This document shows, one piece after another, positions 20,387 through 31,172 of a stretch of 37,355 bases of DNA. Source of the DNA: Zancudomyces culisetae (Eukaryota; Kickxellomycota; Harpellomycetes; Harpellales; Legeriomycetaceae); NCBI GenBank assembly GCA_001969505.1, contig LSSK01001120.1, forward strand, positions 1 to 37,355, read 5' to 3'. Under the pieces are notes generated by a model. It ran no database searches and was not told where the DNA came from. It saw only the letters and a program-made list of their open reading frames with translations. The translations under genes were made by a program, and so were the position numbers. The first letter of the stretch is position 1. Each line of letters starts with the position of its first letter.

Positions 20387-21171
20387 ATGAGCACAGAAGC
20401 GACTGTCACCGAAGTTAAAGACCTTGAACAAAAGGTATTTGTAGGAAATTTGTCATTCACCACAACAGATGACATGTTGACAAAGGCTTTTGAAGAAACC
20501 GGAAAGGTGTAAGTATAAATACAAGTATAGATATAAACATATGAGTCAAAAAAATAAAGGAAGAGGAAGAAAACTAATACTGGAATCTTGGAAATAGCAA
20601 GGAGGCAAGAGTAGTCACCAGAGGCACCCGCTCAGCAGGATATGGTTTCGTAGTTTTTGAAGAAGGTGTAAATGTCGACTCAGCGATCGAGTCACTTAAC
20701 AAGATGACTCTAGATGGCCGCGAAATCAACGTTGAGGCAGCTAAGCCAATGGAGGAAAGAAAGAAGACACAAACCAGAAGCCCCAGAAGCGATCAACGAA
20801 GAGGACGTGGAAGAGGCAGAGGTAGAGGCAGAGGCGCAAGAAGCGGACCAGGTGGCAGACCCTCAAAGGAGGAGGGAGAGGAAGAGGCAGAACCACGTGT
20901 TCCATCTGATGTAACAGTGTTTGTGGCCAACCTTCCATTCAGCATGAGAGACGAAGGGCTCAAGGAATTGTTCAATGAGTTCAAGGTGACAGAGGCCAGA
21001 GTAGCTGTCAAGAAGTCGTACAACGGAAACGTGCGTTCCAAGGGCTTTGGGTTCGTGACATTCGAGAGCCATGAGGAGCAAGAAAAGGCTCTTGAGAAGT
21101 ATAACGAGGAGAATCCATTGAAGATTGAAGATCGTGATGTTACCATTAAGGCTGCTTTGAGTGTTTCATGA
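20387..21171 (+). CDS. RRM-RG/RGG-RRM RNA-binding protein, two exons
   Basis: 231 aa from exons 20387-20508 and 20598-21171, joined in phase 2 across an 89-nt intron (GTAAGT...TAG, with an AACTAATA branch site). RRM1 spans about residues 16-88, with RNP2 KVFVGNLSF and RNP1-like AGYGFVVFE. An Arg/Gly linker (about 105-130) contains GRGRGRGRGRGAR. RRM2 starts near residue 149, with VFVANLPF and KGFGFVTFE. The two RRMs flanking an RG box resemble yeast Sbp1, which represses translation and acts in P-bodies. Orthology is not certain and other nucleolar or mRNP proteins share this plan. It is convergent with the AFI1-type gene 63 nt downstream. Confidence 0.85.
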
Positions 21172-21234
21172 TTAGCTGGTCGTTTTTTTTTGTTTATTAA
21201 TTAATATATTATTAATAAAGTGGTAATAAAAAAA

Positions 21235-24200
21235 TCAAGAAAAGAGTCTTTCAATAAGGTTAGCTAATGTGAGTCTATGGTAAAATTCCAGGTGATCAAT
21301 AAACCTGGTTGCAATCGGATGGTCTTGGAACCTCTTGAAGAGAGCGGTTGTCTTATATTTGACAAAAAAGTTTGGGTGATACAGACCATGTATTAACGGG
21401 GTTAGTCCGCCAGTGGCTGTCGTAGCGGTGGAAGTGTGATTGTTTGGGGAGTTTGAGTTTGGGCTGGAGGTGAGAGGAAAGTAGGAAATAAGCGCTGTGA
21501 CATGTTCAGGCAAAACTATGTGTTTGTGCAGCAGATTGATGATGATTTCAAATTCTTTAGCACCAATGTTTTCGGCATTGACAGCGGAATTTCCTTTGCT
21601 TGCTTTTTTATTAATGTTACTGCCATTGCCATTGCCATTGCCATTGCCATTGCTGTTCACGTTAGCATGGCTGTTATTAGTAGTATTGCCATTCATATCT
21701 CTGTCGATATTACTACCACTGGTGTGACTATGACTACCAGATATCAAAGGAAGGTTGGAGTTTGACAGAAAATGCAACCTATTCGACAAAAACAACAAAT
21801 CCAAATCACTCAACTGACATGCAATGTCATTATTTGGTCCGTTTTGATTGGCTGATGCGTTTGCCGAAATCAAATACAGATATAAGCTAGAATTTAAAAA
21901 GCCTTCCAAACGGCCTTTGTTGAGCGGTAGTTCTCGCGACCGAATAAATGAAATGTCATAGCGGAGGATGTAATTATCAATGTATTCTTTTAGACCATTA
22001 TTCTGCCGGTAAAGTGACGGCAAAATAGCCTCGGATTGGGTTAAATTCAAATGTGTTTCGTATTGGTAAAGACCAGCAAGGAGAATGAAGCTACTGACAT
22101 ACTGCTCAAATTTTCTCCGAATTGCCATTTCGCCACAATGACGTTCAATGCTGAGATACAGATCATTGATAAAGTCAGAGTCGTACCCATAAGTTTGGGT
22201 AGATGAGGAAGAAAATAGAGATGCAGAAGTTAAAGAGAACAGGTTCGTAGAGTCTTTTGGAGGCGGGTGTGGTTGAGAAAGGGGGGTTGATGCACTGATG
22301 CCCTGGAGGTACACCAGTTTGTCTATACTTTTTAACGGTGTGTGATTTTGAGAAGGAGAAGCGCTCGTATGATCATAGCCAGAATAATGGCTGTTGCCAA
22401 AATAATCGGCGCCAGCTATGAGAAACCGCTTTGGCTTCAACTTTTTGAAATTGTCATCTTTTTTGCCTTTGCTGTTTGATGTTAGATATGAAGAAATTTT
22501 GATTTTTCCAGTATTGATATTACACAAAATGTCCCACCATTTTTCTTTGACTTCAAATGTTGGGTTGGTTACACCAGCAATGTACCCAGGAACCTTCAAT
22601 AGCTTGTCGATGTTGGATAGATTGGTGTATGGAAAGGTTCGATGCTTAAAACTGCCTCGCAAAAACCGACCACCGCCTCCGCTTGCCATGACTACGGCTG
22701 CCAGTACATATTCACCTACTTCTCCCGCAGGCATATTATGGCCTAAAAAAACAATTCGTTTTTCGGTCAACAGAGCGTTCATCAGAACCATAATTGGATT
22801 GGTCAAATAATTGCTTCCAAATTTGGCATTCACATCTAGGTGTTCATGATTAGTCTTGATTCCCACAACATTATTGCTACTATTATTACTATTACTATTA
22901 TTGCTGTTACTAACACCACTATTGATGCTTGCACCACCCCCAACAAATGTATTGCTGCTACTATTACTGGTGAACATATTACTGCCAGCTACCGCCGGTG
23001 TAAGAGTAAAACTACCAACACCTGATCCACTAAGCGTGCCGATTGTACTACTACTATAGCTGCTGTTATTACCATTACTTGCTTGTGCCATTCCTCCAAA
23101 GTTGCTCAGTAGCTTTATTACTGAACACTCACCTATTTCCTCAGGATACATCGTCTGTTCAATTCGCACAGGCAGATTTACGCCTTGATATTTAATTCTT
23201 GTTTCGTAATACCGTAAATCCTCCTCTTCTTCTTCTTCCTCCTCCCCGGCACTATCACTACTGTCTTCAGTAAACTCGTCGCTATTATCGCCACCACTGT
23301 ATTGATCACTATCTTTATTATTGCTAATTGCACTGCTTCCACTGTTGTCATTATCACTAACGTCGCTAATAAATTCACCTGTCTCTCCTCTATCTCTTCC
23401 TGTACGTCTACATCCATTCGTCCCCGCTATACTCCTATCAATTGTGCCTCTCCGTCCAATCACTGCTTCATACATATCGCTTTCATTCCCATTCCCATTT
23501 CCATTCTCAACTCCAACTCCAACTCCAACTCCAACTCCATTTCCAAGCCCATCATTTCCTTTTTCTATATTCCTTATTTCATTCATCTGCTGATGCATGG
23601 AAATGCATTCTTCTATCACAACCGGATCATTACAATACCGCAAAATGCTTTTTTCATATATACTAAGCTTTACCCTCTTGTTTTTTGGATTTTGTGTCAT
23701 TACCCCTTCTCTCAAATCCATCGCGTTAATCGATTCATACAATTCTTTCAATGTGGATATTTCTGGCTTTCGATAGTAGCTTTCCAAGCCCAACAACAAT
23801 GCAGGCTTGTAAATGTGAATATACTGATGTCGTGTACATATCGCCATCGCTTTAACTACCGCCCCCCGTCTAACGCCGGCATCTTGTTTTGTTCGTACCA
23901 GATTTAAGCCATACAACACCTCCTCCTCCTCCCCATCGTTTTCCTCCCCTATCTGTTCTATAGTTGTAACTCGTTGCAAATGCTTTTCCAATTCTAGCTG
24001 ATCACCTGTCTTCTGGTTCAAGTAAAATATAGTCCAGTCGTTTTCACGTGCATGTGTACCTTCAGGCAACATAAATTCAGCCAGCATTCTATTGAAGTGT
24101 TATACCACATTGTTTCACTTATTACTACATTTCAAAATAAAATAAACATAAAAACAAACTAAACAAGACAAAAAAAGGAATCGATATTTATACATTGTGC

Positions 24201-24305
24201 GACTTACGCTTCATTTGCTCCTGTTTCCTTTGGGTACTGGTGCCGCAAAACCGAACCTCGATCAATATCGAATTCAGCAACCAGCACATACTCTACGTTT
24301 GGCAT
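21235..24305 (-). CDS. AFI1: AFI1-family DENN-type polarity protein, two exons
   Basis: Large protein of the Arf3-interacting Afi1/SPA family, which works in polarity-axis maintenance at the cell cortex in fungi. Exon 1 (24305-24208) encodes the hallmark start MPNVEYVLVAEFDIDRGSV followed by LRHQYPK. A 119-nt intron (GTAAGT...AATAG) joins in phase 2 to exon 2 (24088-21235), which continues with LAEFMLPEGTHARENDWTIF. Total is 983 aa. The DENN-like core follows (CTRHQYIHIYKPALLLGLE; later MNALLTEKRIVFLGHNMPAGEV; then VPGYIAGVTNP). Several low-complexity insertions interrupt it: a Gly-Val repeat and Asn/Gly tracts near residues 225-240, an acidic run before DLRYYETRIKYQG, Ser/Asn-rich loops, and a Gly-Asn repeat near the C-terminus. 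Without exon 1 the protein would lack its first DENN strands. Confidence 0.88.
21621..21654 (-). repeat. GGCAAT hexamer repeat in AFI1
   Basis: About five to six copies of a hexamer encode Gly-Asn dipeptides near the C-terminus of the AFI1-type protein. It is an in-frame coding minisatellite. Confidence 0.85.
22865..22915 (-). repeat. Imperfect trinucleotide repeat encoding Asn/Ser tract
   Basis: ATT/ACT-type triplets on the plus strand encode a mixed Asn-Ser tract in the AFI1-type protein. Confidence 0.75.
23505..23541 (-). repeat. GGAGTT hexamer repeat in AFI1
   Basis: Repeated GTTGGA units encode alternating Gly-Val residues. The same hexamer type (TTGGAG) appears in the ELM1-like intron at 8134-8162. 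Confidence 0.85.
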
Positions 24306-25374
24306 TTTGTTGTGAATCCCCTCCTATACCTTCATTTATCTTGCAGCTTTGCTTTTGATATTATAACGCACTGTAAATGTCTAATGATATTAGAGTCGAT
24401 TAAATTTCATTCAATTGCCTCCTACTTTTCTTTTTTTCTTCTTTTTTCTTCTTTTTTTTAACTGCCAGTTTGAATGTATCCAAGGTATTGTAAACCAGCT
24501 TACATAATATGGAAATAATAATAGTAAAGAACAAAAAGTACTACTATTTTGTGGCTAATTTTGATAAAAAAAGTTTATTTGATAGATAATAATTTGACTG
24601 ATTTGGCGGGAATTAAAACTTGCATTATTGATAAAATACATCAGGAATTGCGTAAATTGACATTATTAGTATCTGCAATTTTTGTTTCTTTAAATATCAA
24701 AGTTATAAATTAGACAACAAGCTCAAGTACAAATACCCACCCTCCCCTCCCCTCATCACATCTCACTCTTACACTTTTCCTCTAATAAAAAAGCAAGAGA
24801 AGAAAAAGAAAAAAGAAAAGAAAAGGCACAATACATCCATTTTAGATTAATGCGTGTCTCCTAATACGTCCACTCCCGTATAGATTGAGTGCTATTGTTG
24901 ATCAGTTCGGAAAATGCTGTAACCGCATAACTCCTAAGACCAACCCACAAAATAACCCTCCAAGGTGTGGCATCATTCGTTTTGAAACCTTTCTTTCCAT
25001 TGCTACCTTTATTAAAATTAACAATTGGTTGACAATATTGCTAGGGAATGTCTTGAAGAAAGTTTGCACCTTGTTATTTTTCAAAATGGCATATAATTAA
25101 AAAGGCGAAAATTAGAAATTAAAAATTAGAAAAACGAAAATGGAAAATAAATCAAATACGGCAATTTATTTATTCTCTCTCAAATTATTATGTTATACAT
25201 ATTGGTCAATTATAAACTGACAACTCGCAGTGCCTGGTAAGATCGGAATATTTAAGAAAAAGTTGGATCATGATGATCTATTTGAACTTGGAAAACTGAA
25301 AAATAACATTTTCTCTGAAAACAAATCTTACTTACTCTTGTACAATCCCTTTCACACCACCACATTTCGTATTA
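24306..25374. other. 1.1 kb intergenic region
   Basis: Promoter side of the AFI1-type gene. It contains a pyrimidine-rich patch at 24428-24460 and a C-rich CTCCCCTCCCCTC patch near 24736-24754. A minus-strand frame (24902-25084) ends in a Gly-rich hydrophobic segment but begins without an ATG, so it is not called. Confidence 0.45.
24736..24754 (+). promoter_or_regulatory. C-rich tract with repeated CCCCT (STRE-like)
   Basis: It shares the CTCCCCTCCCCTC core with the tract at 18094-18112, and two CCCCT cores are adjacent. Possible stress-response element upstream of the AFI1-type gene; inferred only. Confidence 0.25.
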
Positions 25375-25647
25375 TTAATTTTGCTTAAACTCTTTTTCTT
25401 CTTCAATACGTGTGGGATAAACGGGAGATGAAGCTGTAATATTGATACTTTTGGGTCTAATATGGTGCTTTTGAAATAAAAACAAGTCCACTATTCGCTT
25501 GACAAATAGGTTAATGTAGTTAAAAACAAACGTCCTTCTGGTCATATCTTCCAAATGGTGATATAATCGTGTATTGGGGTTCGTGTGGTATGTACACAGA
25601 TACTTTTTTTGCTCTGAAAAACAAGCACCAAGCATCTCTTGGCTCAT
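25375..25647 (-). CDS. Possible small gene, function unknown
   Basis: A 90-aa frame starting at an ATG (MSQEMLGACFSEQKKYLC...) and ending KEFKQN. It is basic in the middle with an amphipathic segment (FNYINLFVKRIVDLFLFQKH). It stands head-to-head with EFM7, about 200 nt away, where a promoter would serve both. A TTGTTTTTCAG sequence within the frame, just before AGCAAAAAAAG (near 25618), looks like a 3' splice site, so the true N-terminus may lie in an upstream exon. No family recognised; it may be a chance frame. Confidence 0.35.
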   Translation of the reverse strand: MSQEMLGACFSEQKKYLCTYHTNPNTRLYHHLEDMTRRTFVFNYINLFVKRIVDLFLFQKHHIRPKSINITASSPVYPTRIEEEKEFKQN

Positions 25648-25845
25648 CAAGTATAGTTTTATCTGTATCGCAAACTTTGGATAAATCTCGTTTGAATAGC
25701 AAGAAAAAATTTTTGCACACTAATTTTGATCCATTTGCTTTTTTTTTCTTGCCAATTAACTTTTTATTTTTATTTTTTTAGTAAAAAGTAATTTTCACTT
25801 TAAAACTAGATCAGCCAAATTTAAAAAGTTAGGAGAGAAAAAAAA

Positions 25846-26619
25846 ATGGACGAAAATACAGAGTTTGGAGATCTTTTTGCACTGCCTCAAGATTACGATT
25901 CGGATAAAGAATCCTCGGTAGATACCACAAAAACTACCCGCTTTACCACTTCACGTAATCAATGGGCAATTGATATTGTGACATTAGCTAAAAAACATTC
26001 GCTATGGGGTCATGAAATTTGGAATGCCAGCAAGGTTTTGGCCGACTACCTTGAAGATCACAACAAAGATGGGGACAACAACGAACAGGCACTGATACGT
26101 AACAAGAGTGTGCTGGAATTTGGTGCTGGTGGAGCATTACCATCCCTACTCTGTGCAAAACTCGGAGCAAAAAAAGTGGTGGTGACAGATTATCCAGATA
26201 TTAAGCTTATCAACTGCATCAAAAAATCGGTTGAAATAAACAACAGTGGAAACGTTGTGGATGTCACGGGATATCTCTGGGGCAGAGACAGTCAGGAATT
26301 GACAAGCCTAAATGGTGGTGAGCAATTTGATGTAGTTATTCTGTCGGATTTGGTATTTAACCACTCAGAGCACAAAAAGCTTTTGGCTAGCTGCAAGCAA
26401 GTGTTGAAAAAAGGAACAGGAGTAGCATTGGTATTTTTTACGCATCATCGTCCGTGGCTTGTAGATAAGGACATGGATTTTTTCAAAGTTGCAGAAAGCG
26501 AAGAGTTTGGATTTACAGTAGAAGAAGTAGCAAGCGAGTATGTGGGCCCAATGTTTAAGGAGGATCCAGGAGATGAAACAATCAGGGGAACAGTACATGG
26601 ATACACACTAAGGCATTAA
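25846..26619 (+). CDS. EFM7: EFM7-type eEF1A lysine/N-terminal methyltransferase
   Basis: 257 aa, single exon. Seven-beta-strand SAM-dependent methyltransferase of the METTL21-like fungal group that includes Efm7/Nnt1, which methylates the N-terminal region of eEF1A in yeast. Signatures: N-terminal GDLFALPQDY; HSLWGHEIWNAS; SAM motif I VLEFGAGGALPSL; TDYPD acidic motif; FDVVILSDLVFNHSEH post-II region; and a C-terminal PMFKEDPGDETIRG. Length is typical of the family. It is convergent with the PP1 gene, about 107 nt away. The substrate is inferred from the family. Confidence 0.93.
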   Translation: MDENTEFGDLFALPQDYDSDKESSVDTTKTTRFTTSRNQWAIDIVTLAKKHSLWGHEIWNASKVLADYLEDHNKDGDNNEQALIRNKSVLEFGAGGALPSLLCAKLGAKKVVVTDYPDIKLINCIKKSVEINNSGNVVDVTGYLWGRDSQELTSLNGGEQFDVVILSDLVFNHSEHKKLLASCKQVLKKGTGVALVFFTHHRPWLVDKDMDFFKVAESEEFGFTVEEVASEYVGPMFKEDPGDETIRGTVHGYTLRH

Positions 26620-26726
26620 GACAAAAGAGAGCTTTAAACAGTAGTTTAGTAAAGTTGGTTAATGGTTAATTTATTAGTATAGCGTAATATAAGATGTAAT
26701 ATATAAAGGAAGAAAAACAAATGGAA

Positions 26727-27782
26727 TCAAGATTTATTGTGCTTTTTTTTGGTGCGTAAAGGAGTGGAAGGTTTTCCCTTATTGCCTAGAATCTTAAGTT
26801 TCTTTTCGGCAGGCTTCAAAATCTGGAACGAACACATCAGCGTCTCATCAACGCTCATCATAGCACCGGCATTGTCAAACTCGCCGCAGTAGTTGGGGGC
26901 GCTAAACAGAGTCACAAGTTGGCGCTTGGCAAAGAATTCGTAGCCGTCTTCAACGACCTGGTGAGCTCTACAGATCAAATCCAAATCGTGCTTGAGCAAA
27001 AACTTATGAACAATGTCGGGGCCAAAGGTGAACGAAACGCCACGGTCGTTTTCGCCCCAACCAGTAACGCTCTTTTCGGGGTCGGACCACAGCAGATCAC
27101 ACAGTAGCCCAGTGTCTGGCACATCAGTAGGCCGCATAATTCGCTTTATTTGATCCATACTCTGAAGATCTGGCGACAGACCACCATGCATGGTAAAGAT
27201 TTTTTCGTCGATAATGGCGGCAATGGGTAGACAGTTGAAGCAGTCTGTAAAGGTCTTCCACAGCTTAATGTTGTACCGTCTCTTACACTCGTCGTAAAAT
27301 CCATATATCCTATTAATACTGGCACACTCGTGGTTACCTCGCAATATAAAAAAGTTTTCAGGATATTTGATTTTATACGCCAGCAACAAGCATATCGTCT
27401 CCAACGACTGTTTTCCTCTATCTACATAATCTCCCAAAAACAAGTAGTTGGCCTCTGGTGGAAACCCTCCATACTCAAACAGCCGGAGCAGGTCATAGTA
27501 CTGCCCATGGATATCTCCACATATCTTTATAGGTGCCTCCAGCTCAAGTAAAATTGGTTGCCCAATAAATATTTCCCTTGCTGTCACACATAGCCATCGT
27601 ATTTCGTGTTCTTGTAGTTGTACGGACTTTCCCGGTCGTGAACCGCGAACTATTTTCCATATACAGTTTATTATTATTTTTTGTTCAAATCTCTTTTTAT
27701 CATCCCCGCATTTATTTTATTACTTACCCTCTAGCAATCTCTTTATTATTGAATTTACATCTGCTGGTGGTTGTTCAGCCAT
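26727..27782 (-). CDS. GLC7: Protein phosphatase PP1 catalytic subunit, two exons
   Basis: Ser/Thr phosphatase of the PP1 (Glc7) type, acting in glycogen metabolism, mitotic exit and transcription termination through many regulatory subunits. Exon 1 (27782-27728) encodes [19 protein letters not shown] 78-nt intron (GTAAGT...AATAG) joins in phase 1 to exon 2 (27649-26727), giving 325 aa. The metal centre is intact: GDIHGQ, GDYVDRG and RGNHE, with [16 protein letters not shown] and LLWSDP near the substrate cleft. The C-terminus ends in a basic tail ([12 protein letters not shown]). The long open frame alone begins at a GTG and lacks the first 39 residues, so the spliced model is needed. Conservation with Glc7 is very high. 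Confidence 0.97.
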
Positions 27783-30461
27783 CTTTAGTACTTTTTATTT
27801 GTATATATGTTTACGTTTATTTTTGCTATTATTTTTATCTTGAGTTTAGAAAACAAGATTCGTTGATTTGGGATTATTCTCTAGAGCTGGTTCTCCTTTC
27901 CTGTCCGTTATTCTTATACAAAAGCCTATTATAATTATCACCAATTTTTTTCTTTTTTTTTTTAGCAAAGGTAGAACTAGATTTGCAATCTGATTTAGAT
28001 CTTGACTCAATGTTGTTTGCCGTCGTTTACAAGATCCTAAGATGAATTATTTCTTTTTCCCCCCAATTTCTCTTAATTTCTATGTTGGATTCTATCTTTC
28101 TGTTTAGTACCCTGATGAAGGTACCGAATCCTAGTCTATCCTATGTCTGAATGTGTAGAAAATTTGCTAAAAGATTCTTGTATGCGAAGTCAAATTTCGT
28201 CCTTTTTTTCTTGCAAACTTTTTCTTCCTGATTATTTTACAAAGTACAATAATAACAAGAATATGTTTTTTTACAAATTCAAATATCTCGAGATATAGGG
28301 ATTAGAAAAGCTTCTTTTATTGTTGAGAAGGTATACAGATTTTAAATGTATTTTAGTACAAAAAAAAGAATAAGCCTCTAATAATTTTGTTTTATATTTA
28401 ATTATGCCTGAACACTTGTTTATTTTTTCCTTGTTAATATTCTTTCCGTTTTAGAATTCTCTATTTTTTTGTCCATGTAAAAACGGAAAAAAAAAGTACC
28501 AAAAAAATTTTTTTTAATTCCTGTGTTTTTTTTAAAATTTCTATATTTCCCGACCATGTTTTAAATTAATATCTTACTTATTTCCCAGTCCTTACTTTTT
28601 CAGCATTGAATTGGCACAAAACTAAATATAAAATATATATATATGGACATAAAAGTGCTTGTAAAGGATAAAAATCCTTACCCAGTGAATGAGCACAAAA
28701 ATGGATATGGTAAATAAAAAAATTGTATGGTTGATTGATTAATTTGAATCCTCTCTGCTTTTAGTCTAGTTTTTTTTTATAGTTTTTTTTTGTAATTTTG
28801 CTCATTATTTATGCCCATTACTTTTGCAAATCCAACCATCGCATTACAAAACTACAGTTTTGTAGAAATTTCCAGGTATTAACACATTTTGCTTTGTTCT
28901 TTGGATTGCCATTATTTTATTTTATACATTTTTGTGCAATGCGATGTTTTTTTATTATTAACAACGACAAATATAAAATTATATAAACTATAAAAACGCT
29001 GCATACATCATTTTATTTTCTACGGCCAACACACCAAGCTTTCTACCAGTCGCACCGCAATTTAGTCTATTTAAAGCATGTATTTTTATTCTGAACAGGA
29101 AAATACATATTTAGTTTATAGATTCCGTGGTGGTCGAACAAGCAATAGTTTGAATAAGTTTATAGATCCAATAATCCTCGAAAATAGTTATTTTTTATTA
29201 AAAAAAGCGCCCAGAAAATTCTTTTAACAGATGATGTATCCCATGACACTACAAAATACCAAAGAAAACATGGTGTACCAGAATAAATCATCAGGTTCTA
29301 GCTTTGTTCATTTACTTCTTAGATTATACTCTGAACATGTATAAGAAAATATTTGTATAGGTAGTAGAGGCTGTGGTTTCGCAGTTATTCAATAACGCTA
29401 AACTTTACCATCTATTTATATTATATATTTTTGGTGTGTACGAACGTGTTTCGGTCCATATCCTTTTACTAAACAAACAGATTATCGTCTCGTATTCTTG
29501 TTTTTTAAGGTACTCAGCAGCTTTATGGTTTTTTTAAGGAAAAAAAAGTAGATCCAGGATACTCTACTCGAAGCAATTTTCCTACTATAAAGTTGCACAT
29601 TAATCTTTTTTGGACATAAAAGCTCAACTATTGCTGCAAAATAAAATCACATTATAATATAATATTTGATCGGTATGTGTTTACTTGAATACAATCCGAT
29701 GTTCCTGTTTTACGCTGATAGTATTATAATAGAAACGAAAAGCAAACCATCAAGCTCACAGCTGCTCAATTTCCTGGACCGTACCCTTGTAACAGGCAGA
29801 AGTAGGCAAGGTATTTTATGAAACGCGGTTCGACGTGTATTTATATATTTTATATTGAAAACACAACAATAAGACCACCAGCAAAAAAAACAGAAAGAGA
29901 CATTAGGATTGACACACATGTGATAATGCCAAATATACTTGCTTTGGATGACCTGGAGGAGAGGGAGGAGAGGGAGGTGCTGATTTCAAATCTTGGACCA
30001 AATAGCTTTTAAAGCTTTTAAACCACAACTATCTACTCCTCTGTTACCCTTTTTACCACTTTAATTTGTCTGCAATACTACTTTCTCTACATTTTCGGAA
30101 ATACTGACCCAGCTGCATTTAAATAACACTCTTTTAATTATAATCAAAACGATCTCTCCATGGATTCCCTGCTGAAAAGAAAAAAGCGCCAAAAAAATTT
30201 TTTTTACCACTACAACCCACCATAAAAACCATAGTGGAAAATCGGTTATCAATTTCTGCTGGCCTTTTCTATTGGTTTATAAACAGCTATTAGCATAATT
30301 TCCTCTCATGTTTAGTATATGATAATTCAGCCAGAAAAAAAGACATATCTTGTACAAATAAAAACAACTCAATTTCGAGATCAATTTAAATTCAAATTTT
30401 GTTAACTGAACTTAGTGACCTAAAGAAAAAAACGACTAAGAGATAAGGTAGAGCGGTAATA
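27783..30461. other. 2.7 kb gene-free region upstream of PP1
   Basis: Shared 5' region of PP1 (left) and mitochondrial uS19 (right). Long T-runs are frequent (27947-27963, 28508-28534). Short frames (28798-28986, 29710-29919, 29818-30012) are not recognisable. The last has an ATG and an acidic DDLEEREERE stretch, but no supporting features. No RNA gene identified. Confidence 0.45.
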
Positions 30462-30740
30462 ATGAGATTGACAACGGCAATACTAGCAAGATCAGCATGG
30501 AAAGGCCCATTTTTTGTTCGATTTCCAGGGCTTGCCGAGAGTATTAAAACCGGCAAACTAATATTCACCAAAGAACGGGCTTGTACAATTATGCCACATA
30601 TGGTCGGGGCGAAATTTATGGTTCACAACGGAATGAAATACAACCAGGTTAACATTACAGAAGAGATGATTGGGAGGAAACTTGGCGAATTTTCTCACAC
30701 TCGAAAGACATTTACTTACCGATTGACAAAGAACAAATAA
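30462..30740 (+). CDS. RSM19: Mitochondrial small-subunit ribosomal protein uS19m
   Basis: 92 aa, single exon. uS19 binds the head of the small subunit; the nuclear-encoded fungal copy (Rsm19) works in the mitoribosome. Seen: RSAWKGPFFV near the start, MPHMVGAKFMVHNGMKYNQV in the middle, then EEMIGRKLGEFSHTRKTF, which are the conserved uS19 core. Length matches Rsm19 and bacterial S19. A basic N-terminus (MRLTTAILARS) can serve as a matrix-targeting signal. No introns. Confidence 0.95.
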   Translation: MRLTTAILARSAWKGPFFVRFPGLAESIKTGKLIFTKERACTIMPHMVGAKFMVHNGMKYNQVNITEEMIGRKLGEFSHTRKTFTYRLTKNK

Positions 30741-31172
30741 TTTATACATTACCGCCGCACACTTTCTTTGTATACACGCATGCACATACTTCTTATTAGG
30801 TTTACAACTAGTAGTATGGCTATTTAAAAACTTTCCTCTCACAAAAAGAAAATTAGAATTTAATAATGTACCCTAATTATCATTCTTGTTTATTAACTAT
30901 TTGATCTTTGGAATACAAATGTGTATGAAAATGATAAAATAAAGCAAAAAATTCTAGAATAACAATACCATAAATAAATGGGATTGTGTCATGAAGTGTA
31001 TTTCCATGCGAACATCCCTATTGATAATCTAGATATAGAACATCCAAAGTGCTCAGATTGGGTGATAATTATTAAACCTAGCCAAATGAGTTTTAAAACG
31101 CATACTATACACAAAAAAAGGCTAAATTTCATTCTACCATCAAACGACATGCACATGAGATAATATTGACAT
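30741..31172. other. Intergenic between uS19m and NOSIP genes (convergent)
   Basis: 3' flanks of two convergent genes, with AATAAA-like sites. The short frame at 30978-31163 is not supported. Confidence 0.5.

Noticed and set aside
24902-25084. Minus-strand 60-aa frame with a Gly-rich hydrophobic end, like a small mitochondrial membrane protein
   Set aside because: The first in-frame ATG lies far inside, no known small TOM/TIM/ATP-synthase subunit matches, and no supporting splice site was convincing.
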